DNA of 23,612 bases from NCBI GenBank assembly GCA_945835085.1, contig CAMAIG010000003.1, positions 1 to 23,612 of the forward strand, in the 5' to 3' direction. The position numbers and the translations under genes were made by a program. The notes under the pieces are model-generated. The model had not been told where the DNA came from and did no database searches. It saw nothing but the letters and a program-made list of their open reading frames with translations. This document shows positions 7,814 through 14,659 of the stretch, one piece after another (the stretch's first letter is position 1; the number at the start of each line of letters is the position of its first letter). The stretch is from an uncultured Ruminococcus sp. (GTDB taxonomy: Bacteria; Bacillota; Clostridia; Oscillospirales; Ruminococcaceae).

Positions 7814-8254
7814 TTATTCTACCACAAATTCCGTCCACTCGATATGGTTATACTGCATGACATCATCAGCCTTTTCCATTCCGAGCTTCTCATAGAAGGG
7901 GATAGCATTATCGTTTGCAATAAGATACACTGCTATATCCTTTTCACCGCCCGATTTCTCGTGAGCGGTCTTGACAAGGCTCTTGCCTATGCCCCTGCCC
8001 TCATATTCCCTGTCCACTCCCAGGTCGGTTATATATAGCCAGTAGGCAAAATCCGTCAGTCCCAAAAGCACTCCCACAAGCAAGCCGTCTTCATTTCGGG
8101 CAGCAAGACTTACGGAAGCATTTTTCACAAGTCTTGCTATCCTTTCTTCAAAGCGCTCCTTGGGGTACTGAGAGCCAAGATCTGTCCTTTTAAGAAAATC
8201 TATATATTCCTTTGCCGTGATGCGTTCCTCGTTAATTATTATTTTGCCGTTCAT
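7814..8254 (-). CDS. GNAT-family N-acetyltransferase
   Basis: 146 residues, the usual size for a single GNAT domain. The acetyl-CoA pyrophosphate-binding motif is visible as EGRGIGKSLV (~85-94), preceded by the LYITDLGVD strand and followed by the NDNAIPFYEKLGM region typical of the fold's last part. It transfers an acetyl group from acetyl-CoA to an amine; the substrate cannot be told. AGAAGG lies eight bases before the ATG. It follows the metallo-hydrolase gene by 26 bases and is probably co-transcribed with it. Confidence 0.88.
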   Translation of the reverse strand: MNGKIIINEERITAKEYIDFLKRTDLGSQYPKERFEERIARLVKNASVSLAARNEDGLLVGVLLGLTDFAYWLYITDLGVDREYEGRGIGKSLVKTAHEKSGGEKDIAVYLIANDNAIPFYEKLGMEKADDVMQYNHIEWTEFVVE

Positions 8255-8280
8255 ATTATCAGCCTTCTTTTTTAGTTTGC

Positions 8281-9057
8281 TTATATGACAATACTTTCTC
8301 CGCTTGAAATACCTCTGAGCCTTCCCATGAAATTCTTCATAAAGGAAAGCTGCTCCGTCCCCGTGCAGTGACAGGTGTAATAGTCGGTATCATAGCTGTC
8401 AAGCTTACGGGCATAGCCCTCCAGCACATCACCGGGAGGAAGCTTCGAAAAATGAAATCCACCCACCAGCACATGGGGAGCAAACCATTCCGCAATGTTT
8501 ATGACCCCCTTGTGAGAGCATCCGCTGAACAGTATCCTCCTGCCCTCTTCCTCGATCAAAAGGTACTGCTCATGGCGGAAATCATCGCAAACAAGCTTAT
8601 CATTTACAAAGCTATTCAGCCCGAAGCTGCCCATGTCAACAATTTTCGGGCGGTCATTGCAGGAATAGAGCATAAGCCCTCTTCCTATCTCATAGCTATC
8701 CTCGGTAAACACAAAACGAGCATTGTCCCGAAGTGAAATGTCCAGACCGATATATTTCTCCTTGCCGTTAAAATGCGGCTCAAAGGCATAACGGCTGATA
8801 TAAACCGGAGCCTTGTGGTTTATCTCCAGAAATTTTTTCAGTCCCCCGCCGTGGTCATAATGACCGTGGGACAGAACGGCAATATCCGTTTCCGAAAGGT
8901 CAATGCCAAGCTTTTGTGCATTCTCCCAAAAAAGCTCTGTCTGTCCCATATCAAAAAGTATTTTCTGCTTATCCGTTTCAATATAAAGGGACAAACCGTG
9001 TTCATAGCCAAAGTCATCGCCTATGGACGTGTTTTCGGCAAGGACTGTTATACGCAT
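8281..9057 (-). CDS. Metallo-beta-lactamase-fold hydrolase
   Basis: 258 residues. The metal-binding motif HGHYDH is at 64-69 (H64, H66, D68, H69), with further ligands likely in FSGCSHKG and HVLVGGFHF and the C-terminal CHCTG. The opening strand (MRITVLAENTS) and overall pattern resemble the MBL-fold group often annotated as dihydropteridine-phosphate synthase-like proteins in anaerobes and archaea, not true beta-lactamases. The exact substrate is unknown. No signal peptide, so cytosolic. AGAGG lies seven bases before the ATG. The hairpin element at 9077-9240 begins 20 bases upstream of the start, between the gene and its promoter. Confidence 0.88.
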   Translation of the reverse strand: MRITVLAENTSIGDDFGYEHGLSLYIETDKQKILFDMGQTELFWENAQKLGIDLSETDIAVLSHGHYDHGGGLKKFLEINHKAPVYISRYAFEPHFNGKEKYIGLDISLRDNARFVFTEDSYEIGRGLMLYSCNDRPKIVDMGSFGLNSFVNDKLVCDDFRHEQYLLIEEEGRRILFSGCSHKGVINIAEWFAPHVLVGGFHFSKLPPGDVLEGYARKLDSYDTDYYTCHCTGTEQLSFMKNFMGRLRGISSGESIVI

Positions 9058-9076
9058 CTTTGCACCTCTTTATGTA

Positions 9077-9240
9077 GGGAACCTCTAAAAACCTCCTTCA
9101 CGGCATATTTTCTATGCCTTGCATCATCTGCTGCGTTAACAAACCTTGTAATACATCAAGTATTACTGCGGTTTGTTGCCTTGCAGCTGATGCAAGGCAT
9201 GTACGAAAATATGCTCGTGTCCCGGTTTTTAGAGAACCCC
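9077..9240. mobile_element. MITE-like hairpin element with TGTA flanking duplication
   Basis: The outer ends are imperfect inverted repeats: GGGAACCTCTAAAAACC (9077-9093) against the complement of GGTTTTTAGAGAACCCC (9224-9240). Pairing continues inwards through GGCATATTTTC, ATGCCTTGCATCA and ACAAACC, and ends in GTAATAC/GTATTAC around a short loop near 9157. TGTA directly flanks both ends (9073-9076 and 9241-9244), as expected for target duplication. There is no coding capacity, so it would need a transposase supplied elsewhere. The family is not identified. Confidence 0.75.
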
Positions 9241-9273
9241 TGTAAATAATTCCAAACCCGTTGCTGCATTGTT

Positions 9274-9302
9274 ATTATACCACCTATTTATCCGACCGTC
9301 AA
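9274..9302 (-). promoter_or_regulatory. Promoter of the MBL-hydrolase/acetyltransferase operon
   Basis: Minus strand: TTGACG (9302-9297), 17-base spacer, TATAAT (9279-9274). Transcription should begin near 9267, upstream of the hairpin element, so the whole element would be transcribed as leader RNA of about 210 bases. Confidence 0.8.
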
Positions 9303-9379
9303 GAGAGCTATATGCGGCTGACCCAAAACAGCCATATTGCTTGTCTGTGTGAACATACAACAAAATAATTGCAAAGCCC

Positions 9380-9408
9380 TTGATTATCACGGAGAAATGT
9401 GATATAAT
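9380..9408 (+). promoter_or_regulatory. Promoter of rpiB-upp
   Basis: TTGATT (9380-9385), 17-base spacer, TATAAT (9403-9408), followed by AGG-TATATAT and the rpiB ribosome site GGAAGGG at 9430-9436. Confidence 0.85.
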
Positions 9409-9445
9409 CAAGGTATATATTTTTTCATCGGAAGGGATGATCTTT

Positions 9446-9886
9446 GTGATAGCTATCGGAAGCGATCACGCAGGCTATGAGCTGAAGCGTGAGGTCGTAA
9501 AATATCTTAAGGAAAAGGGACTTGAGATCAAGGAAATGGGCTGTATGGACGGCTCAAGCGTTGATTACCCCATGGTTGCAAAGGAAGTGTGCGCTGAGGT
9601 CACATCGGGCAGGGCAGAGCTTGCAATACTTATCTGCGGCACAGGTCTTGGCATTTCCATTGCGGCAAATAAGTGCAAGGGCATCAGAGCGGCAGTCTGC
9701 ACCGACTGCTACATGGCAAAATACACACGCCTTCATAATGACGCAAACGTTCTCTGCATGGGCGGCAGAGTTATAGGCATAGGTCTTGCCTGCGAGATAG
9801 TTGACGCATTCCTCTCAAACGATTTTGAGGGCGGACGTCATCAGCGCAGAGTAGATCAGATAACTGCCATCGAAAACGAGCAGTGA
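9446..9886 (+). CDS. rpiB: Ribose-5-phosphate isomerase B
   Basis: 146 residues, close to the ~150 usual for RpiB. It interconverts ribose 5-phosphate and ribulose 5-phosphate in the non-oxidative pentose phosphate pathway. Family signatures: [13 protein letters not shown] at the N-terminus, the active-site Cys in [15 protein letters not shown] (Cys about 64), and the His in [11 protein letters not shown] followed by CMGGRVIG. The start is a GTG at 9446 with GGAAGGG nine bases upstream. The in-frame ATG at 9437 directly abuts that ribosome site and would add MIF before the first strand, so it is less likely. Allose-phosphate isomerases share this fold, but the gene neighbour (upp, which uses PRPP made from ribose 5-phosphate) supports RpiB. 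Confidence 0.93.
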   Translation: MIAIGSDHAGYELKREVVKYLKEKGLEIKEMGCMDGSSVDYPMVAKEVCAEVTSGRAELAILICGTGLGISIAANKCKGIRAAVCTDCYMAKYTRLHNDANVLCMGGRVIGIGLACEIVDAFLSNDFEGGRHQRRVDQITAIENEQ

Positions 9887-9905
9887 TTTTTCGGAGGGAT
9901 TTTTT

Positions 9906-10541
9906 ATGGAAAACTTAAAATATACTGTTATAGATCATCCCCTTGTTCAGCATAAGCTTTCCCTTATGCGTGATGTGAATACCGGTTCAAAGGAATTCAG
10001 AGAGCTGGTTTCGGAAACCTCCATGCTCATGTGCTATGAGGCTATGAGGGATCTTCCTCTTAAAGCCGTTGATATCCAGACTCCTCTCGGCATCGCAAGC
10101 TCAAAGATAATCTCGGGACGCAAGGTGGCAGTTGTGCCTATCCTCCGCTCGGGTCTTGGCATGGTCGAGGGCGTTATGGGTCTTATCCCTGCGGCAAAGA
10201 TCGGTCACATAGGCACCTTCCGTGACCCCGAAACCACAGGCACCGTGGGATATTACTGCAAGCTGCCCAAGGATATCGCTTCAAGAGATGTTGTCATTGC
10301 AGATATCATGCTTGCAACAGGCGGCGCTGCTTCCGAGGCTGTTCGTCTTGTGAAGGAAGCTGGAGCAAAGAATATCAAGTTCATGTGCCTTATCGCAACG
10401 GAGCAGGGCATCAGACAGGTCAATGAGGCTCATCCCGACGTTCAGATCTACTGTGCAGCCGTTGACCCCGAAATGAACGAGCAGCTTTATATCGTTCCCG
10501 GTCTTGGTGACGCAGGCGACAGAATGTTCGGAACAAAATAA
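9906..10541 (+). CDS. upp: Uracil phosphoribosyltransferase
   Basis: 211 residues, full family length. It converts uracil and PRPP to UMP and pyrophosphate in pyrimidine salvage. The PRPP-binding region is seen as [11 protein letters not shown] (~131-141), with [11 protein letters not shown] (~76-86) earlier and the uracil-binding C-terminal [21 protein letters not shown] precedes the ATG. It follows rpiB by 19 bases, a probable two-gene operon supplying and using ribose phosphate. Repeat derivative D begins four bases after its stop. Confidence 0.96.
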   Translation: MENLKYTVIDHPLVQHKLSLMRDVNTGSKEFRELVSETSMLMCYEAMRDLPLKAVDIQTPLGIASSKIISGRKVAVVPILRSGLGMVEGVMGLIPAAKIGHIGTFRDPETTGTVGYYCKLPKDIASRDVVIADIMLATGGAASEAVRLVKEAGAKNIKFMCLIATEQGIRQVNEAHPDVQIYCAAVDPEMNEQLYIVPGLGDAGDRMFGTK

Positions 10542-10544
10542 TTA

Positions 10545-10620
10545 TCAGCGTGACACTGAAACCATTTCTCAGAGAATAAATATTGGTTATTAATTTTAAG
10601 TGATTTTTTGACAGACTACA
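10545..10620 (+). repeat. Internally deleted derivative of the dispersed repeat, copy D
   Basis: The first 20 bases (TCAGCGTG-C-CTGAA-CCA) match the proximal end of copy E read on its own strand. It then jumps to the distal module of copy A: TTTCTCA, AGAATAAAT, T-rich stretch, GACAGACTAC. The central CTCGGTAAC core is absent. It lies between upp and glmS and supplies a TTGACA hexamer at 10608-10613. Confidence 0.6.
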
Positions 10621-10635
10621 AATAATAATTATTTT
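10608..10635 (+). promoter_or_regulatory. Candidate glmS promoter, -35 inside repeat D
   Basis: TTGACA (10608-10613), 16-base spacer, TATTTT (10630-10635). The -10 match is moderate. Copy A has TAGACA at the equivalent place, so the -35 match is specific to this copy. Confidence 0.45.
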
Positions 10636-10640
10636 AATAT

Positions 10641-10664
10641 AAGCATTAAGCTAAGCATTAAGCT
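10641..10664 (+). repeat. Exact 12-bp tandem repeat before glmS
   Basis: AAGCATTAAGCT occurs twice back to back (10641-10652, 10653-10664). It is followed by the hairpin GCTGC-CATAT-GCAGC (10662-10676), which ends just before the glmS ribosome site. Confidence 0.8.
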
Positions 10665-10692
10665 GCCATATGCAGCGGAACGGAGATAATTT

Positions 10693-12516
10693 ATGTGCGG
10701 AATAGTCGGATTTGTCGGTGCCGAGGAATGTGCCGACTTCCTTGTTAAGTCACTCAAAAGGCTTGAATACCGTGGCTATGACTCGGCAGGCATTGCTGTG
10801 TTCTCGGGCGGAAAGATAAAAACAGTAAAAGCCAAGGGAAAGATCGCCGAGGGGCTTGAAAAGAAGCTTGCGGAGGACGGAAAGCCTTCGGGCACCTGCG
10901 GCATAGGTCACACAAGATGGGCGACCCACGGCGAGCCTTCCGATGTGAATTCCCATCCCATCGGAAACGGCAGAGTTTCTATCGTTCATAACGGAATCAT
11001 CGAGAACTATCGTGAGCTGAAAGCCTTTCTTTCCGAGCATGGCTACGGCTTTGAAAGCGAAACAGACACCGAAACCGTTGCGAAGCTCCTTGACTACTAT
11101 TACGACGGCGACCCCGTGGACGCTATTTCAAAGGCAATGAAGGACATTGAGGGAGCATATGCTCTTGGAATAATGTTCCGTGATTTCCCCGACAGGATAT
11201 TTGCCATAAGAAAGGAAAGCCCCCTTATTGTCGGAAAGGGACAGGGCGAGAATTTCATTGCTTCGGACGTTACCGCTATCCTTGACCACACAAAGGATTA
11301 TTATCTTCTGGAGCAGGATGAGATAGCTGTTGTAAAAAAGGATAAGATAAGATTTCTCGACAGCCACGGCTTTGAGATCGAAAAGGAGCTTAAAACTGCC
11401 GACTGGGATCTTGCCGCTGCACAGAAGGGCGGATTTGAGCATTTCATGCTAAAGGAGATCCATGAGCAGCCTCAGGCGGTAAAGAACACCATATCTCCCA
11501 GAATAAAGGACGGCACACCCTGCTTTGACGAGTGCGGTCTGTCCGATGAAAAGCTTAAAAATTACAAGCACATTTTCATAATCGGCTGCGGCTCCGCAAT
11601 GCACGCAGGAATGGTGGGAAAGTATATTATCGAGGAGCTTTCCCGTTCTCCCGTTATTGTGGATATCGCTTCCGAGTTCAGATACAGAAATCCTCTCATT
11701 TCAAAGGACGATCTGTGCGTGATAATCTCCCAGTCGGGAGAAACTGCCGATACCCTTGCTGCGCTTAAGCTTGCAAATGAAATAGGTGCAGACACCCTTG
11801 CTATCGTAAATGTTGTCGGCTCCTCAATTGCAAGAGAGGCTAAGATGGTAATGTACACCAATGCAGGACCCGAGATATCCGTCTGCTCCACAAAGGCATA
11901 TGCAGTTCAGGCAGCCTTCATGTATCTGCTGGCGTTCAGAGTGGCTCTTGCAAAGGGTGCCATAGACGAGGAGCGCTGCAAGACTCTGACTGCAGAGCTT
12001 ACGGGCATTCCCGAGCTTATCGGCAAGTGCATCGAGGAAAAGGCACAGTATCAGTATGTTGCATCAAAGCTTATATATGCCGACAGCCTGCTTTACATAG
12101 GCAGGGGTCTTGACTATGCTCTCAGCATGGAAGGCTCTCTGAAGCTAAAGGAGATATCCTATATCCACAGCGAATCCTATGCAGCGGGAGAACTGAAGCA
12201 CGGAACCATTTCCCTTATCGACCGTGATACTCCCGTTATTGCCGTTGCGACTCAGTCTGCTCTTATGGATAAGACCGTTTCAAACGTCAAGGAGGTCAAG
12301 AGCCGAGGCGCAAAGGTGGTCATGATATATAAAAGCGGCACCGATATCGGCAAGGATATTGCAGACTATACCATTGAGTTGCCCTGTGTGAGCGACATTC
12401 TTATGCCCCTTGTCACGATCGTGCCTTTGCAGATGATCGCATATTACACCTCAGTCCTTCTGGGACGTGATGTTGATATGCCGAGAAATCTTGCAAAATC
12501 GGTAACTGTTGAATAA
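10693..12516 (+). CDS. glmS: Glutamine-fructose-6-phosphate aminotransferase (isomerising)
   Basis: 607 residues, the standard GlmS length. It makes glucosamine 6-phosphate from fructose 6-phosphate and glutamine, the first step to UDP-GlcNAc for peptidoglycan. The N-terminal glutaminase domain opens with the catalytic Cys2 (MCGIVGFVG) and shows RGYDSAG, GHTRWATHG and VHNGIIENY. Two SIS sugar-isomerase domains follow (GCGSAMHAG and ISQSGETADT in the first, YIGRGLDYALSMEGSLKLKEI and ELKHGTISL in the second). It ends in the family's PRNLAKSVTVE with the ring-opening Lys at 602. GGAG lies eight bases before the ATG. The glycosyltransferase gene begins 22 bases after it. Confidence 0.98.
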   Translation: MCGIVGFVGAEECADFLVKSLKRLEYRGYDSAGIAVFSGGKIKTVKAKGKIAEGLEKKLAEDGKPSGTCGIGHTRWATHGEPSDVNSHPIGNGRVSIVHNGIIENYRELKAFLSEHGYGFESETDTETVAKLLDYYYDGDPVDAISKAMKDIEGAYALGIMFRDFPDRIFAIRKESPLIVGKGQGENFIASDVTAILDHTKDYYLLEQDEIAVVKKDKIRFLDSHGFEIEKELKTADWDLAAAQKGGFEHFMLKEIHEQPQAVKNTISPRIKDGTPCFDECGLSDEKLKNYKHIFIIGCGSAMHAGMVGKYIIEELSRSPVIVDIASEFRYRNPLISKDDLCVIISQSGETADTLAALKLANEIGADTLAIVNVVGSSIAREAKMVMYTNAGPEISVCSTKAYAVQAAFMYLLAFRVALAKGAIDEERCKTLTAELTGIPELIGKCIEEKAQYQYVASKLIYADSLLYIGRGLDYALSMEGSLKLKEISYIHSESYAAGELKHGTISLIDRDTPVIAVATQSALMDKTVSNVKEVKSRGAKVVMIYKSGTDIGKDIADYTIELPCVSDILMPLVTIVPLQMIAYYTSVLLGRDVDMPRNLAKSVTVE

Positions 12517-12538
12517 ATCTTAAAGGAATTTTCTTAAA

Positions 12539-13483
12539 ATGGAGCTTATTTCGGTGATCGTTCCCTGCTATAACGAGCAGGAATCCCTTCCGTTATTCTA
12601 TGATGAGATCTGTTCCGTTGCTGACGGAATGAATGAAAAATACAATAACGAGCTGGATTTTGAGTTTATATTTGTAAATGACGGTTCTAAGGATAATACC
12701 TTAAAGCAGCTGCGGGAAATGTCCGAAAGGGACGAGAGAGTATGCTATGTGTCCTTTTCCCGCAATTTCGGCAAGGAAGCGGCTATGCTTGCAGGGCTTG
12801 AAAGGTCCTTGGGGGATTATGCGGTCATTCTCGATGCAGATCTCCAGCACCCGCCAAGGCTTATCCCTCAGATGTATGAGTATGTGAAAAGCGGCGAATA
12901 TGACTGCGCTGCCACAAGGCGTATATCACGAAAGGGCGAGCCAAAGGCACTGTCCTTTTTTGCCCGTTCCTTTTATAAGATAATTAACAGCATTTCCCAG
13001 ACCCACATAGTTGACGGCGCTCAGGATTTTCGCTTTATGACAAGGCAGATGGTGGACGCCATTCTTGCAATGCCCGAGAAAAACCGCTTTTCCAAGGGGA
13101 TTTTCAGCTGGGTGGGCTTTGATACGAAATATATCGAGGTGGAAAACACCGAGAGGGCTGCGGGAAAAACCACATGGAATTTCAGGAAGCTGTTTCTGTA
13201 TTCCCTGGAGGGCATTTTTGCATTCAGCACCGCACCTCTGTGGATATCCCTTATCATGGGGATAGTTTTCTGCCTGCTGGCGGCTGCAATGGTCATAAAA
13301 ACTCTTATCTGCGGCGAGCCTATGGAGGGATATCCCGTAACTGTTGCACTTGTATGCCTTATCGGAGGGATACAGCTTTTCTGCATGGGCGTTGCGGGGC
13401 AGTATATCTCAAAGATATACACCGAGATAAAGGGCAGACCAAGCTATATTATAAAGGAAACCGAAAAAACTAAAAGGAGATAA
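12539..13483 (+). CDS. Family 2 glycosyltransferase (DPM1/GtrB-like), membrane anchored
   Basis: 314 residues. The N-terminal GT-A domain has VPCYNEQESL, FVNDGSKDNT and the metal-binding DADLQHPP. The acceptor-side part contains EKNRFSKGIFSWVGF and the AAGKTTWNFRKLFLYSLEGI stretch typical of polyprenyl-phosphate glycosyltransferases. Two C-terminal membrane segments (~228-250 and ~262-285) match the GtrB/YfdH layout. It probably moves a sugar from a nucleotide donor to undecaprenyl phosphate for wall or surface polymer decoration; the sugar is unknown. A ribosome site AAAGGA is 11-12 bases before the ATG. It sits between glmS and ppa; ppa begins five bases after it, so the three are likely co-transcribed. 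Confidence 0.88.
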   Translation: MELISVIVPCYNEQESLPLFYDEICSVADGMNEKYNNELDFEFIFVNDGSKDNTLKQLREMSERDERVCYVSFSRNFGKEAAMLAGLERSLGDYAVILDADLQHPPRLIPQMYEYVKSGEYDCAATRRISRKGEPKALSFFARSFYKIINSISQTHIVDGAQDFRFMTRQMVDAILAMPEKNRFSKGIFSWVGFDTKYIEVENTERAAGKTTWNFRKLFLYSLEGIFAFSTAPLWISLIMGIVFCLLAAAMVIKTLICGEPMEGYPVTVALVCLIGGIQLFCMGVAGQYISKIYTEIKGRPSYIIKETEKTKRR

Positions 13484-13488
13484 TTAAA

Positions 13489-14031
13489 ATGAACATCTGG
13501 CATGATATCGAACCCGACAGAATTACAAAGGACAATTTCTATTCCGTTATCGAAATTCCCAAGGGCAGCAAAATGAAATACGAGCTTGACAAGAAAACGG
13601 GACTTCTGCGTCTTGACCGTGTGCTTTACACCTCCACACATTATCCCGCAAACTACGGCTTCATTCCCCGTACCTATGCGGAGGACGGTGACCCTCTGGA
13701 TGTTCTGGTGCTCTGCTCCGAGCCTATCAACTCCCTTGCTCTTGTAAGATGCTATCCTATCGGAGTTATATCCATGCTCGACAACGGCGCAAAGGACGAC
13801 AAGATCATTGCAATACCCGTTAACGACCCTACATACAACGGCTACAAGGACATCAGCGAGCTGCCCTCCCACATTTTTGAGGAAATGTCCCACTTCTTCA
13901 AGGTATACAAGCAGCTTGAGGGCAAGGAAACCGCTATCGACGAGATAAAGGACAGAGATCAGGCTATTGACATCGTGGAAAAGTGCATTGACAGATACAT
14001 CGACTGCTTCTGCAAGGGCAAAAGCAAGTAA
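13489..14031 (+). CDS. ppa: Inorganic pyrophosphatase, family I
   Basis: 180 residues, the usual bacterial family I length. It hydrolyses pyrophosphate to two phosphates with magnesium, pulling biosynthetic reactions forward. The signature DGDPLD (66-71) carries the three metal-binding Asp residues. IEIPKGSKMKYE, HYPANYGFIP and AKDDKIIAIP are the other conserved blocks. Its AGGAGA ribosome site lies within the last codons of the glycosyltransferase gene, so translation may be coupled. Confidence 0.97.
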   Translation: MNIWHDIEPDRITKDNFYSVIEIPKGSKMKYELDKKTGLLRLDRVLYTSTHYPANYGFIPRTYAEDGDPLDVLVLCSEPINSLALVRCYPIGVISMLDNGAKDDKIIAIPVNDPTYNGYKDISELPSHIFEEMSHFFKVYKQLEGKETAIDEIKDRDQAIDIVEKCIDRYIDCFCKGKSK

Positions 14032-14050
14032 TATCTTCGGAGGATATGAT

Positions 14051-14437
14051 ATGATCCCGGATAATGAACTGATAAGGGCTGCCGAGGAAATGCTTGACAA
14101 AGCCTATGCACCATACTCGGGTTTCAGAGTGGGAGCGGCTCTGCTTTGTGCAGACGGACGTGTATTCACAGGCTGCAACGTTGAAAACGCTTCCTACGGC
14201 GGAACCATATGTGCGGAACGAACAGCAGCTCTCAAGGCTGTTTCCGAGGGCGCAAGGGAATTCAAAGCCATAGCTATTGTCAGCGGGGCGGGAGATCTGA
14301 CCTTTCCCTGCGGCATTTGCAGGCAGTTTCTCAGTGAATTTGCCTGTGATGATTTCCGTGTGATACTTCGTGACAAAAACGGCAATATTGTAAGCTTTAC
14401 TTTTGAGGAGCTTATGCCCCACAGCTTCAAGCTGTGA
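14051..14437 (+). CDS. cdd: Cytidine deaminase
   Basis: 128 residues, the homotetrameric Cdd length. It deaminates cytidine and deoxycytidine to uridine forms in salvage. Zinc ligands and catalytic Glu are visible: CAE in ASYGGTICAERTA (Cys54, Glu56) and PCGICRQ (Cys87, Cys90). YAPYSGFRVGAAL forms the N-terminal substrate loop. The ATG at 14051 has GGAGG seven bases before it; an earlier in-frame ATG at 13967 lies within ppa and is rejected. It follows ppa by 19 bases. The stop codon lies in the 8-bp palindrome CACAGCTT-C-AAGCTGTG (14420-14436). Confidence 0.96.
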   Translation: MIPDNELIRAAEEMLDKAYAPYSGFRVGAALLCADGRVFTGCNVENASYGGTICAERTAALKAVSEGAREFKAIAIVSGAGDLTFPCGICRQFLSEFACDDFRVILRDKNGNIVSFTFEELMPHSFKL

Positions 14438-14463
14438 TAAGAGTTAATGCAAAAAATAAACGG

Positions 14464-14545
14464 CTTAAATTGGTTAGTTACCGAGCCAAAAAACTGTATT
14501 ATTTTCGTTCTATTCCCAACGAGTTGGCTTCAGCGGCACGCTGAC
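14464..14545 (-). repeat. Dispersed intergenic repeat, copy E (inverted)
   Basis: On the minus strand it reads CAGCG/CGCTG (14543-14531), CCAACTCGTTGG (14527-14516), 30 bases, CTCGGTAAC (14485-14477), six bases, ATTTAAG (14470-14464). Over the proximal half it is nearly identical to copy B. It lies 26 bases after the cdd stop and points back into cdd. Confidence 0.8.
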
Positions 14546-14580
14546 GGCTGTCGTATATACGGCACAAATTATCACAATTA

Positions 14581-14624
14581 AAAAAGCTTCGCCCGTCTTT
14601 GGAAAAGGTGGGCGAAGCTTTTTA
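14581..14624. terminator. Bidirectional intrinsic terminator between cdd and the esterase gene
   Basis: AAAAAGCTTCGCCC (14581-14594) pairs with GGGCGAAGCTTTTT (14610-14623), a 14-bp stem with A and T runs on both sides. It serves the convergent cdd (plus) and SGNH esterase (minus) genes. Confidence 0.92.
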
Positions 14625-14659
14625 CTTTAGTATGTCGGATAATTATTCCGACCGTAATT

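Noticed and set aside
10542..10692. glmS ribozyme
   Set aside because: The space before glmS is only ~150 bases, largely occupied by repeat D and the tandem 12-mer, and no ribozyme core was recognised.
13444..14100. Long minus-strand frame over ppa (218 residues), and similar ones over gpmI (20236-21096) and the GT2 gene
   Set aside because: Antisense shadows of well-identified genes with clear catalytic motifs; no ribosome sites.
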